From Desulfobacteraceae bacterium (lineage in GTDB: Bacteria > Desulfobacterota > DSM-4660 > Desulfatiglandales > HGW-15), in assembly GCA_003819975.1 (NCBI GenBank), contig RPPU01000016.1:1-18535 (forward strand): a DNA stretch of 18,535 bases, given 5' to 3'. A model generated the notes under the pieces. That model did not search any database, was not told the origin of the DNA, and saw only the letters and a program-made list of their open reading frames with translations. The position numbers and the translations under genes are program-made. This document shows positions 1 through 6,911 of this stretch, piece by piece (position 1 is the stretch's first letter; every line of letters begins with the position of its first letter).

Positions 1-1475
1 TGAGCGGTGACAGCCAAGCCTCCGCCCATTTTCCGGATCGTTTCAACGGCAAGAAAAAGATCTTGATCCTCAACGCCGACTCCAATGATATTGTGGGAAT
101 CATGGGCAATCGAAGAAGCAATGGCCCCTTTTTTAAGGCCGAACCCTTTGACCAGGCCCAGCCCAATGTTTCCGGTGGCGCGATGCCTTTCCACTACGGC
201 CAATTTCAAAATATCGTTGTCCGTATCCGCGACTACCAGACCCTCCCGGTTTTTGACTTTTTGCCGGATCTGTTTGGTCGCGATCTGATCGGGAATCAAT
301 TCGATGATTCGGGCAACCCGGTTCTGCGCGCGGATGACAAAATCAGCGGGCTGCAATGCCGTCATATGAAAAGTCGTCCCATTCAACGGACAGGATTGTT
401 CGGCAGGGAAGTCTGTCAAGGCCCCCTGCGCCATGACGACTTTCCCGTTTTTAATGACTTGTTCGACCCGGAATTGTTCCAGATTGCTCAAAACGACCAA
501 ATCGGCCCGCAGACCGGGAGCGATGGCGCCCCGGTCTTTTAAGCCGAAATATTCGGCCGGATTCAAAGAGGCGAGCTGCAAAGCCAACACCGGGTTTAAC
601 CCTAGGTTGATTGCTTCCCGGATCAAATGATCCAGATGCCCCAGGTTTTGTAACGTGGTGGGGTGCAGATCATCCACTACCAGGCAGAAACGGCGGGCGG
701 TCTCCGGTTTGATCAAAGGCAAAAGGGCTTTCAAGTTTTTGGCGCCGGTCCCTTCCCGGATCATGATCCGCATGCCGCTTTCCAGTTTTTCAAGACCTTC
801 CAACCTGTTTTGGGTTTCATGATCGGAACGGATTCCGACGGACGTATAAGCCTGCAAATCCGAACCGCTCAGCAAAGGCGCATGCCCGTCCAGCATCCGA
901 TCTTTAAAAAGGTCGATTTTATTCAAAATTTCTTCATCGGCCGAGAGCACTCCGGGGTAATTCATCATCTCGGCCAAGCCGAGTATTCTCGGTTCATTTT
1001 TTAAACCGGCCAAGTCCCGCGCGGTCAAGCGGGCGCCGGAGGTTTCCAAATGGGTGGCCGGAACGCAGGAAGGCGCCGTGAAAAAAATATCAAAGGGGAT
1101 GTTTTGACTGTTTTGCAGCATAAAATCGATTCCGGCAGTTCCCATGACATTGGCGATTTCATGCGGATCGGCGATAATCGTCGTGGTTCCGTGCGGAAGC
1201 AGTGCTTTAGCCAGATTATAAGGGGTCAACATACTGCTTTCAATATGAATATGCGCATCGATCAATCCCGGCACAATCCAGCGGCCGTCGAGATCTATTT
1301 CCATCCGGCCGTGATATCCGGGACCCACCGCGGCGATCCGCTCTCCGCAAATCGCGATATCGTTTTTACGGATCGACCCGGAATACAGATTGACGACCCA
1401 AGCCCGTTTCAGGACCAGATCGGCGGGAATTTCCTTGCGGGCGACCTGAATGCTTTGTTTTAATGAATGCGGCAT
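1..1475 (-). CDS. ade: Adenine deaminase, 3' part cut off by the window edge
   Basis: Deaminates adenine to hypoxanthine plus ammonia in cytoplasmic purine salvage; a metal-dependent amidohydrolase. The frame is open from ATG 1473-1475 to the left edge, giving 491 residues; full-length family members are nearer 570-600, so the C-terminal end is missing. Signatures I read: metal motif DAHIHIESS at about residues 73-81, PHGTTTIIADPHEIANVMG at 94-112, then PSCVPATHLETSGA, GLAEMMNYPGVL, DGHAP, IMIREG, VVDDLHPTT and GAIAPGLRADL. Beyond these comes the Ade-specific C-terminal domain, with HDSHNIIGVG. This order is diagnostic for Ade rather than a generic amidohydrolase. The start lies 11 bases after the stop of the P-loop kinase, so it is probably the last visible gene of the operon. 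The ribosome site is weak, which fits translation helped by the gene upstream. No broken motif is seen. Confidence 0.95.
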   Translation of the reverse strand, partial: MPHSLKQSIQVARKEIPADLVLKRAWVVNLYSGSIRKNDIAICGERIAAVGPGYHGRMEIDLDGRWIVPGLIDAHIHIESSMLTPYNLAKALLPHGTTTIIADPHEIANVMGTAGIDFMLQNSQNIPFDIFFTAPSCVPATHLETSGARLTARDLAGLKNEPRILGLAEMMNYPGVLSADEEILNKIDLFKDRMLDGHAPLLSGSDLQAYTSVGIRSDHETQNRLEGLEKLESGMRIMIREGTGAKNLKALLPLIKPETARRFCLVVDDLHPTTLQNLGHLDHLIREAINLGLNPVLALQLASLNPAEYFGLKDRGAIAPGLRADLVVLSNLEQFRVEQVIKNGKVVMAQGALTDFPAEQSCPLNGTTFHMTALQPADFVIRAQNRVARIIELIPDQIATKQIRQKVKNREGLVVADTDNDILKLAVVERHRATGNIGLGLVKGFGLKKGAIASSIAHDSHNIIGVGVEDQDLFLAVETIRKMGGGLAVTA

Positions 1476-1486
1476 GAATCACTCGT

Positions 1487-2089
1487 TCAACGGATCTTTT
1501 TATCGATGACCCGCCATTCTTTTTCCAGGTCGGAGGTCGTATCCACCAAAAGATACATGACGCTCAGATTCGGATATTGTTCTTTCAAACCATCCAAGTC
1601 CACGGGCTCGAATTTCTCTTTGTTGTTCAGATAAGCCTGTTCGGTCAGAGCATTGGATTCATAGTTTTCTTTTGTTCTTCCGGAGATCCGGCGCAGGGAT
1701 ACTTCCCGGGGACATCGGGTCTCTTGAATCACAAACGGCCGGTTGAATTCGGCCGCCACGGCGGCAGCTCGCAGCCGCAAAGATTGGCGGATAAAGGTCG
1801 CATCCAGAATGACGCCCTGGCCTTTTTTAGAAAGCGCATGAGCCATACGAAACATTTCGTCGTAGACTTGTTTGCGTTTATCCATATCCGACGCCACTTT
1901 TTCGTCGAAGATATCTTCGCCTTTCAGGACCTCCAAACGGACCAGGTCGGTCCGCACCATGGGATATCCTTTTAATTTGGCGATGACTTCGGTGGTCTCG
2001 GTTTTATAGGAGGCGGGTAGTCCGCAGGCAATCAGAACCGGATCAGGGCCCAACTCCTTTTGCATAAATTCCAAAAAAGGCACTCGCAT
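1487..2089 (-). CDS. P-loop kinase of the COG0645 type with altered Walker A
   Basis: 200-residue predicted ATP-dependent small-molecule kinase, substrate unknown. The fold is read from a Walker A-like loop GLPASYKT at residues 23-30, followed by RTDLVR at 46-51 and the typical LDATF motif of COG0645 kinases, with a later arginine-rich lid region. The usual loop in this family is G-L-P-G-S-G-K-[ST]; here the two inner glycines are Ala26 and Tyr28, while Lys29 and Thr30 remain. So it either binds nucleotide in an unusual way or has lost activity. The start ATG is supported by GGAGGAG about 4 bases upstream. In many bacteria this domain is the C-terminal half of a fusion with an APH-like kinase; here that partner is the separate gene just upstream, 105 bases away, and ade follows 11 bases downstream. 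The family call is firm; activity is uncertain. Confidence 0.8.
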   Translation of the reverse strand: MRVPFLEFMQKELGPDPVLIACGLPASYKTETTEVIAKLKGYPMVRTDLVRLEVLKGEDIFDEKVASDMDKRKQVYDEMFRMAHALSKKGQGVILDATFIRQSLRLRAAAVAAEFNRPFVIQETRCPREVSLRRISGRTKENYESNALTEQAYLNNKEKFEPVDLDGLKEQYPNLSVMYLLVDTTSDLEKEWRVIDKKIR

Positions 2090-2194
2090 TTATCTCCTCC
2101 AAGATAACGATTATTTTTATAAGCATGGGCGTATCAATGGCCCCGCTCTTATCAAAAGACAACGAATCCGTTATAATAAAGCCATCAAAGTACA

Positions 2195-3199
2195 TCAAGG
2201 TTCATTGATATAAGCGGCACACAGTTTAAAGTACTGTTGCGCGGCTTTTAAGGCCTGCTTCTTTTCTTCTTCCGCAATATGGGGATCATCGAGCTGAAAA
2301 CCGATCACTTTGCCGCGCACATAAGCCCGGTATACTTTATAAAACTTCAACAAAGTTTCCCGGCCTTTTTCTCCGGCTGCTTGAGCGTAATAACCCCAGA
2401 GTTCGTCGGAAAAAGCCCGGCCGCCGTGAAAATCGAGATCCATGAGCAAGAAAGCAATATCCGCAAGGGTGTCGGAATAACGAAAGCGTTCGTTGAATTC
2501 AATGCAATCGATGATGACAATCGGATCGATCAAGCAAATGTGAGCCATATGCAAATCGCCGTGGCAATCTCTGATCTTGCCTCGGTCTTTGCGTTCATTA
2601 AAAAGGTTTTGATGTTCACGATAAAAGCGGTCGGTCCACTGTTGGATGAGCGTGTAATCGACCGGATCGATTGTTCGGGCAATATAGTTTTTGGTTTGCG
2701 CGAAATTTTCATCGGTATTGATTTTGAATGCCCGGCTGTCGCCGTAGCTTGCGATCTCCGCGGAATGTTCGGCCGTGGCATGAAAGCGGCTTAGAAGTCC
2801 GGCAAGATCCTTCAGATGGGCGGATTGCAATTGTCCCCTTTGAAAAACATTCCGCATCAGAATTTCATCCGGGATTCTGCGCATGCGCACCGCATATTCC
2901 ACAATTCGTCCCCGGCCCTTGCCTAAAGTATGGCCTTGACCGTCATAGTAAACCGGGAGTACATCCAGATAAATATTTTGCGACAGCCTTTGATTCAATT
3001 CGATTTCCCGCCGGCAATAATAGTGTCTTTTTTCCAGGGTTGAAAAATCGAGAAAACCGAAATTGACTTCCTTTTTCATTTTATAGGCGTAATGATCCGT
3101 GATCAGCACGGATGAAATATGCGTTTGAACCCATTTGACTTCTTTGGTTTCATCGGGTAATGCTTCGGGATTCATCAGATCTTGCAACAGGGTAGACAA
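2195..3199 (-). CDS. Aminoglycoside-phosphotransferase-like kinase (COG2187 type), TTG start
   Basis: Predicted cytoplasmic small-molecule phosphotransferase with the protein-kinase-like APH fold; the substrate is unknown, and the name should not be read as drug resistance. Seen: NFGFLDFSTLEKR near residues 46-58, the catalytic-loop HGDLHMAH with Asp215, and the metal-binding stretch IIDCIEFNERFR with Asp231 (numbering from the TTG). These are the hallmarks of COG2187. I start it at TTG 3197-3199 (334 residues) because AAGGAG sits 8 bases upstream. An in-frame ATG at 3257-3259 would overlap the PHP gene by 35 bases, lacks a good SD, and would add 20 residues the family does not normally have. 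It follows the PHP stop by 25 bases and precedes the P-loop kinase by 105, consistent with one operon. Family certain; start about 75% sure. Confidence 0.85.
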   Translation of the reverse strand: MSTLLQDLMNPEALPDETKEVKWVQTHISSVLITDHYAYKMKKEVNFGFLDFSTLEKRHYYCRREIELNQRLSQNIYLDVLPVYYDGQGHTLGKGRGRIVEYAVRMRRIPDEILMRNVFQRGQLQSAHLKDLAGLLSRFHATAEHSAEIASYGDSRAFKINTDENFAQTKNYIARTIDPVDYTLIQQWTDRFYREHQNLFNERKDRGKIRDCHGDLHMAHICLIDPIVIIDCIEFNERFRYSDTLADIAFLLMDLDFHGGRAFSDELWGYYAQAAGEKGRETLLKFYKVYRAYVRGKVIGFQLDDPHIAEEEKKQALKAAQQYFKLCAAYINEP

Positions 3200-3207
3200 G
3201 GCGGAGG

Positions 3208-3213
3208 CTCCTT
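3208..3213 (-). promoter_or_regulatory. Shine-Dalgarno site that decides the TTG start
   Basis: Read on the minus strand this is AAGGAG, 8 bases before TTG 3199-3197. It lies inside the open frame that begins at ATG 3259, so it is the main reason for choosing the shorter kinase. Confidence 0.6.
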
Positions 3214-3224
3214 TTTTTAAGAGA

Positions 3225-4103
3225 TTAACGGCTTCCAAGGCCGAACTGTTCGGCAACAAAAGCGGGAATATCCAGAGATCCCAGAATCAGGGGTTGTTGA
3301 TGACAATCGGAACCTCCGGTGACGATCAGTCCCGTCTGTTTGGCAAAAGCCCGATAGGAATCGGTACTGGCCTTGTCATGACCCGAATGCCAGCATTCGA
3401 TGCCGTCAATATAGGGCAGCATGGACTCCCGGATGATTTTTTGCTGCTCAGGCAATAGGGTCGTTAAAACCGCCAGGGAAGTTCCGCGGGGATTATTGGG
3501 ATGGGCAAAAACCAATTTTCCGCCCGCGCCCCTGATCAATTCCGATGCTTCGCGCAAAGAAAGCGGCATCTTTGGAACATTGCACTTGATCAGATATTTA
3601 TTAAAGGCATCTTGTCGGTTGGTCACCAATCCTATTTCAACCAGGTAATTGGCGATATGAGGACGACCAAAAGCGCCATCAACTGTTTTTTGAATGTTTT
3701 CGAGATCTCCGGTGGTGAGCAATTTCCGGTTCTCTTTGGACAGCTCCTGATTGATATTCTCAAGGATTTTTTCAGCTCTTTTTTCGCGGAAAGCCCGCAA
3801 AGCAATTAGTTTCTGTCTCAAGGGTTGAAAATGAATATCATATTGATATCCAAGAAAATCCAGTGAAACCGCTTTACCGTCTTGGTAGGCCGGATCTGAA
3901 AAGGTGACGTTTAATTCAATTCCGGAGATATAGGCGATATTGTACTTTTCAGCCAGGTTTTTCGCTTCCTCCTGAGCATCCAAAGAATCATGGTCGGTTA
4001 TGGATAAAAATTGAAGTTTTCTTTGATGGGCTTTTTGAAATATTTCCGCAAGACTCATTAATCCATCGGAATAATTTGAGTGAATGTGGAGATCCATTTT
4101 CAT
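3225..4103 (-). CDS. PHP-domain metal-dependent phosphoesterase (TrpH/YciV-like)
   Basis: 292-residue PHP-superfamily hydrolase, probably acting on small phosphorylated nucleotides or RNA ends; family members include the 3',5'-nucleoside bisphosphate phosphatase and the 5'-3' exonuclease YciV/RNase AM. The full metal-ligand set is visible: DLHIHSNYSDG (His6, His8, Asp13), ITDHDS (Asp37, His38), GIELNV (Glu63), AHPN (His201), ECWHSGHD (Glu236, His239) and GGSDCHQ (Asp266, His268). An insert at about 95-180 containing GRPHIANYLV is typical of this subgroup. It appears to be the first gene of the minus-strand operon with the APH-like kinase 25 bases downstream. ATG 4101-4103 has no close SD: AAAGG is about 15 bases away, with a dyad between. 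An ATG two codons further in is the alternative. Family certain, substrate unknown. Confidence 0.9.
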   Translation of the reverse strand: MKMDLHIHSNYSDGLMSLAEIFQKAHQRKLQFLSITDHDSLDAQEEAKNLAEKYNIAYISGIELNVTFSDPAYQDGKAVSLDFLGYQYDIHFQPLRQKLIALRAFREKRAEKILENINQELSKENRKLLTTGDLENIQKTVDGAFGRPHIANYLVEIGLVTNRQDAFNKYLIKCNVPKMPLSLREASELIRGAGGKLVFAHPNNPRGTSLAVLTTLLPEQQKIIRESMLPYIDGIECWHSGHDKASTDSYRAFAKQTGLIVTGGSDCHQQPLILGSLDIPAFVAEQFGLGSR

Positions 4104-4104
4104 C

Positions 4105-4120
4105 GTAAACCGTGGTTTAC
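4105..4120. repeat. Perfect 7-bp inverted repeat just upstream of the PHP start
   Basis: GTAAACC and GGTTTAC separated by 2 bases. The dyad begins one base upstream of the PHP-gene ATG, downstream of the proposed promoter and between the weak SD-like AAAGG and the start codon. It could be an operator for a dimeric repressor, or a small hairpin in the leader that affects initiation. Function is inferred only. Confidence 0.45.
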
Positions 4121-4143
4121 CTTTCAGAGGTTTTAAATTCGAT

Positions 4144-4171
4144 ATAATATCAATGTGTTAAAATATTACAA
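4144..4171 (-). promoter_or_regulatory. Candidate sigma70-type promoter for the PHP-kinase-ade operon
   Basis: On the minus strand: -35 TTGTAA (4166-4171), a 16-base spacer, and -10 TATTAT (4144-4149), with the ATG about 40 bases downstream. The -10 matches consensus at five of six positions, the -35 at four. The surroundings are AT-rich, so a chance match is possible. Confidence 0.35.
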
Positions 4172-4313
4172 GGCCAAATTTTGAATAAGCGACCAAATCC
4201 GGAGGGTTGTTTAATGCTAATTTGCATTTAGGTTTGGCTTGATTAGGTGGGTTAGGCTCTTGACTCAGAAACATCGACAATTTGTTATTGATTTCAGGGT
4301 CAATAAAACATTT

Positions 4314-4940
4314 TCATAGAATTTTATTCTCTTTATTTTCCCCTTTATAATACTGATAATACTCATAAACTTTGTTCACATAGGATTGCGTGGCTTTAAA
4401 AGGCGGGATACCGCCATAATTCAGGACCGTTTTACGGCCGGCATTATATGCGGCAACGGCGAGTTGCATATCTCCATTAAATTGATTGAGCAGTATTTTA
4501 AGATACTTGACCCCGCCATTAATGTTATGGGTCGGATCAAACAAGTCTTCAACCCCAAGATCACCCGCGGTCTCCGGCATAAGTTGCATCAAGCCCGTGG
4601 CCCCTTTTTTAGAAATGGCAAAAGGATTAAAGTTCGATTCCGCCATAATAATAGCTTTAATTAGAGCAGCATCGACCTGGTGTTTATCGGATGCTGCCAG
4701 AATAATAGGATGATAAAGTCCTTGTGTTTTTTTAGGCTTGGGAATGGCAAATTTTTGATTTTGACTGGCGATATTCTTAATAATCGGTAAGCGATTTGAC
4801 CCTGAGGAGAATTCGGAATCATTTTGATAACGACTAATGATGGGCAATAGCAGGCTGATAAAGATAGGAATAAATAAAATCAGCACAATGCGGCGCATTA
4901 GCATATAAAGATAATCTTTAAAGGGTGGTAAAAAAACCAC
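4314..4940 (-). CDS. Small membrane-anchored lytic transglycosylase (SLT domain)
   Basis: Cleaves the MurNAc-GlcNAc bond of peptidoglycan from the periplasmic side. From GTG 4938-4940 it is 208 residues: a short basic N-terminus with a hydrophobic segment at about 18-36 (uncleaved anchor or signal peptide, no lipobox), a linker, then the SLT domain from about 75 to 195. Catalytic Glu101 lies in MAESNFNP, followed by the family motifs GATGLMQLMPETA, NINGGVKYL and AVAAYNAG. The extra domains of Slt70 or MltD are absent, so it is a minimal enzyme. I prefer GTG because GGGAGG lies 6 bases upstream; an in-frame TTG two codons earlier would touch the SD, and ATGs at MLMRR are further in. It has its own promoter and is not tightly linked to the PHP gene, whose start is 210 bases away. 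Confidence 0.9.
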   Translation of the reverse strand: MVFLPPFKDYLYMLMRRIVLILFIPIFISLLLPIISRYQNDSEFSSGSNRLPIIKNIASQNQKFAIPKPKKTQGLYHPIILAASDKHQVDAALIKAIIMAESNFNPFAISKKGATGLMQLMPETAGDLGVEDLFDPTHNINGGVKYLKILLNQFNGDMQLAVAAYNAGRKTVLNYGGIPPFKATQSYVNKVYEYYQYYKGENKENKIL

Positions 4941-4946
4941 ACTCAA

Positions 4947-4952
4947 CCTCCC
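4947..4952 (-). promoter_or_regulatory. Shine-Dalgarno site that decides the GTG start
   Basis: GGGAGG on the minus strand, 6 bases before GTG 4940. It directly abuts the in-frame TTG at 4944-4946, which argues against that codon as the start. Confidence 0.6.
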
Positions 4953-4970
4953 GGAATCTAAAAAGTATCG

Positions 4971-5000
4971 TTTATATAGTTATGTTCGACCGCTTGTCAA
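4971..5000 (-). promoter_or_regulatory. Sigma70-type promoter for the lytic transglycosylase
   Basis: On the minus strand: a perfect -35 TTGACA (4995-5000), an 18-base spacer, and TATAAA (4971-4976) as -10. Reading TATATA at 4973-4978 gives a 16-base spacer instead. The GTG start is about 30 bases downstream, giving a short leader. It is the only promoter candidate here with a perfect -35 together with a -10 matching five of six positions. Confidence 0.6.
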
Positions 5001-5103
5001 GGAAACTTAATCGGAAAAACGGCTTTCATCTCAAAAAGACATTGATCGTAACTTTTAGCCTTAGTGAAAATCAAGTATGGATTATTTTAAAAATGATGTT
5101 TTA

Positions 5104-5132
5104 TTTTAATATATTACTTAATAATATTAAAA
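5104..5132. repeat. AT-only 9-bp inverted repeat
   Basis: TTTTAATAT (5104-5112) and ATATTAAAA (5124-5132) are perfect reverse complements with an 11-base loop. There is no GC pair and no T-tail, so a terminator is unlikely; a protein-binding dyad or a chance product of the AT-rich stretch is more likely. Confidence 0.35.
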
Positions 5133-5161
5133 CAATGCTTTCATTTTAAAGAAGGTAAGTC

Positions 5162-5242
5162 ATGAAAATGCTTAATTTCGATAATAACTATTTGCAATTT
5201 CAATGCCATATAATAATGACATTGGAACATGATTTATGGTAA
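5162..5242 (+). CDS. Possible 26-residue small ORF ahead of mtaD
   Basis: ATG to TAA, encoding a peptide that starts MKMLNFDNNY and ends LEHDLW. An SD-like GAAGG (5151-5155) sits 6 bases before the ATG. No family is recognised. The stretch is AT-rich, where short frames with purine-rich leaders occur by chance, and no second line of support exists. It could be a leader peptide for mtaD, 141 bases upstream of it, but I see no attenuator structure. Confidence 0.18.
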   Translation: MKMLNFDNNYLQFQCHIIMTLEHDLW

Positions 5243-5383
5243 ATATGTTCAGGTTTCAAAATAAAGGAAACAGAAAAAGCGAAAACTTATCATAGACCAT
5301 GTGCCTGAGAGCTGAAGTGCTTATGGCAGATAGATTACATCAAACAAGTAGATGTTATTTTAAAGTCAAAAGGGGACGCGAAT

Positions 5384-6712
5384 ATGAAACATTTTAATCT
5401 TTTGATCAAGAATGTAATGATTCTGACCATGGACTCGGAAAACAAGCTTATTGAAAAAGGTTTTGTGGGTATTAAGAACGATTTGATTACGGAGGTTGGA
5501 ACGGATCTGCCCAAAGAGCCTTTTCAAGCCGATCAAACCCTGGATGTTGCCGACACTATTTTATTGCCCGGTCTTATAAACGGCCACACCCACGCACCCA
5601 TGACTCTCTTTCGCGGGTTGGCGGATGATCTGCCTTTGATGGAATGGCTGCAAAACTACATTTTTCCGGTTGAAAGCCATATGGACGCCGATTTTGTTTC
5701 CGCGGGCGCTCTGCTGGCTTGTGCGGAAATGATCCGGTCCGGAACGACTTGTTTCTGCGATATGTATTTATTTGCGGATGAAGTCGCTAAAGCAGCCAAG
5801 AAGTCGGGAATGCGGGCCTTGATCGGAGAAGTTTTATACGATTTTAATTCGCCCAATTACGGCAGCATTGAAAACGGCTTTAAGTACACGGAAGATCTTA
5901 TTCTGAAATGGCGTCAGGATCCCCTGATTACAATCGCCGTAGAGCCGCATGCGCCTTATACCTGCAGTCCTGCCCTGCTGCAAAAAGCCAATGAAATGGC
6001 TTTGAAATATCAGACTCCTTTGGTTATTCACCTATCCGAGACGCTAAACGAGATCGAACAGACCCTGCAGCGCTATGGTAAAAGACCGGTCGCACATCTC
6101 GAGTCCTTAGGTCTCCTGAAACATCATCTCATTGCCGATCACTGCGTGCATGTAAACGAAGCCGAGATCGAATCCCTGGCAAACAACAAAGTCAAAGTCA
6201 TTCATAATCCCGAAAGCAATATGAAACTGGCTGCCGGCGTCGCACCCATAATGAAGATGTTGCAATGCAACATAACCGTCGGCTTGGGCACGGACGGTTG
6301 TGCTTCCAATAATAATCTCGATCTCTTCTCTGAAATGGATATGACCGCCAAACTGCATAAAGTTCATTCCCTGGACCCGACGGTTATGGATGCATTGACG
6401 GTTTTAAGAATGGCGACCGCTGAAGGCGCAAAAGCTCTAGGCCTTGGTTCCATCACGGGCTCCATTGAAAAAGGAAAAAAAGCCGACCTGATTCTGGTCC
6501 ATACCCGGCAACCGCATTTGACCCCTCTTTACAGCCCCTATTCCCATTTGGTCTACGCTGCTCGCGGTAGTGACGTGACGCATACGGTCATTAATGGCGT
6601 TTTGGTCATGGAAAACCGAAGATTATTGACGTTGAATGAGGAGGAGATCCTGGCTAAAGCCAATGAGAAATCCAAACTGGTTAAACGCTGGGTAGCGCGA
6701 CCTTCTGCGTGA
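5384..6712 (+). CDS. mtaD: MtaD-type amidohydrolase: 5'-methylthioadenosine / S-adenosylhomocysteine deaminase
   Basis: Deaminates the adenine ring of MTA or SAH to the inosyl form, part of salvage of SAM by-products; zinc-dependent and cytoplasmic. 442 residues, normal for the family. Seen: the HxH metal motif GLINGHTHAPMTLFRGLADD (His68, His70), SGTTCFCDMY (119-128), VEPHAPYTCSP with His189, VIHLSET with His216, HNPESNMKLAAG, and GLGTDGCASNN with Asp304. The C-terminal EKGKKADLILV and VINGVLVMENR close the beta-sandwich. AGGGGA lies 7 bases before the ATG. It is monocistronic, ending 143 bases before a strong terminator. A close relative with a different substrate, aminodeoxyfutalosine deaminase of the futalosine menaquinone route, shares these motifs; no mqn gene is visible here, so MtaD is the better name, but substrate is inferred. 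Confidence 0.88.
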   Translation: MKHFNLLIKNVMILTMDSENKLIEKGFVGIKNDLITEVGTDLPKEPFQADQTLDVADTILLPGLINGHTHAPMTLFRGLADDLPLMEWLQNYIFPVESHMDADFVSAGALLACAEMIRSGTTCFCDMYLFADEVAKAAKKSGMRALIGEVLYDFNSPNYGSIENGFKYTEDLILKWRQDPLITIAVEPHAPYTCSPALLQKANEMALKYQTPLVIHLSETLNEIEQTLQRYGKRPVAHLESLGLLKHHLIADHCVHVNEAEIESLANNKVKVIHNPESNMKLAAGVAPIMKMLQCNITVGLGTDGCASNNNLDLFSEMDMTAKLHKVHSLDPTVMDALTVLRMATAEGAKALGLGSITGSIEKGKKADLILVHTRQPHLTPLYSPYSHLVYAARGSDVTHTVINGVLVMENRRLLTLNEEEILAKANEKSKLVKRWVARPSA

Positions 6713-6855
6713 ATCATTTTTTCAGGAAAAGCTTGAACAGCTATTCTCGTAAAGATGGCATATATCTTTTAAAGAAACAACAACCATTCAAGCTTTTAAT
6801 CAAAGAACGATTTCAACTATGGCGCCATTTATGCACCAAGCAAACGTCTAAAGAA

Positions 6856-6889
6856 AGAGCCGGTCAAAGATATGACCGGCTCTCTTTTT
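6856..6889 (+). terminator. Rho-independent terminator between convergent mtaD and binding-protein genes
   Basis: Perfect 11-bp stem AGAGCCGGTCA / TGACCGGCTCT with a 6-base loop, then C and five T on the plus strand. Read on the minus strand the tail is TTTCTTT, so it may also stop leftward transcripts, less strongly. It lies between the mtaD stop (6712) and the binding-protein stop (6912). Confidence 0.9.
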
Positions 6890-6911
6890 GTGCCGCGGAT
6901 ATGGCTTCAGT

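Larger units (their letters stand above)
5001..5383. other. AT-rich intergenic spacer upstream of mtaD
   Basis: About 380 bases between the transglycosylase promoter and mtaD. It holds an AT-only inverted repeat and one possible 26-codon ORF, listed separately. A weak plus-strand promoter candidate is TTGGAA (5222-5227), 16 bases, TATGTT (5244-5249). A TATAAT at 5209-5214 has no matching -35. I looked for purine, SAM and SAH riboswitch core sequences before mtaD and saw none. No tRNA or other structured RNA was recognised. Confidence 0.5.

Noticed and set aside
63..1463. Several plus-strand open frames of 65-159 codons
   Set aside because: They lie opposite the adenine deaminase gene, whose minus-strand translation shows all family motifs without interruption. 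None has a ribosome site or recognisable protein.
2195..3199. Reading the APH-like kinase as an antibiotic-resistance gene
   Set aside because: The COG2187 family is a widespread chromosomal group with unknown small-molecule substrates; nothing nearby suggests a resistance cassette.
5001..5383. Purine, SAM or SAH riboswitch ahead of mtaD
   Set aside because: I compared the conserved cores of these classes by eye and found no match; a covariance search would be decisive.
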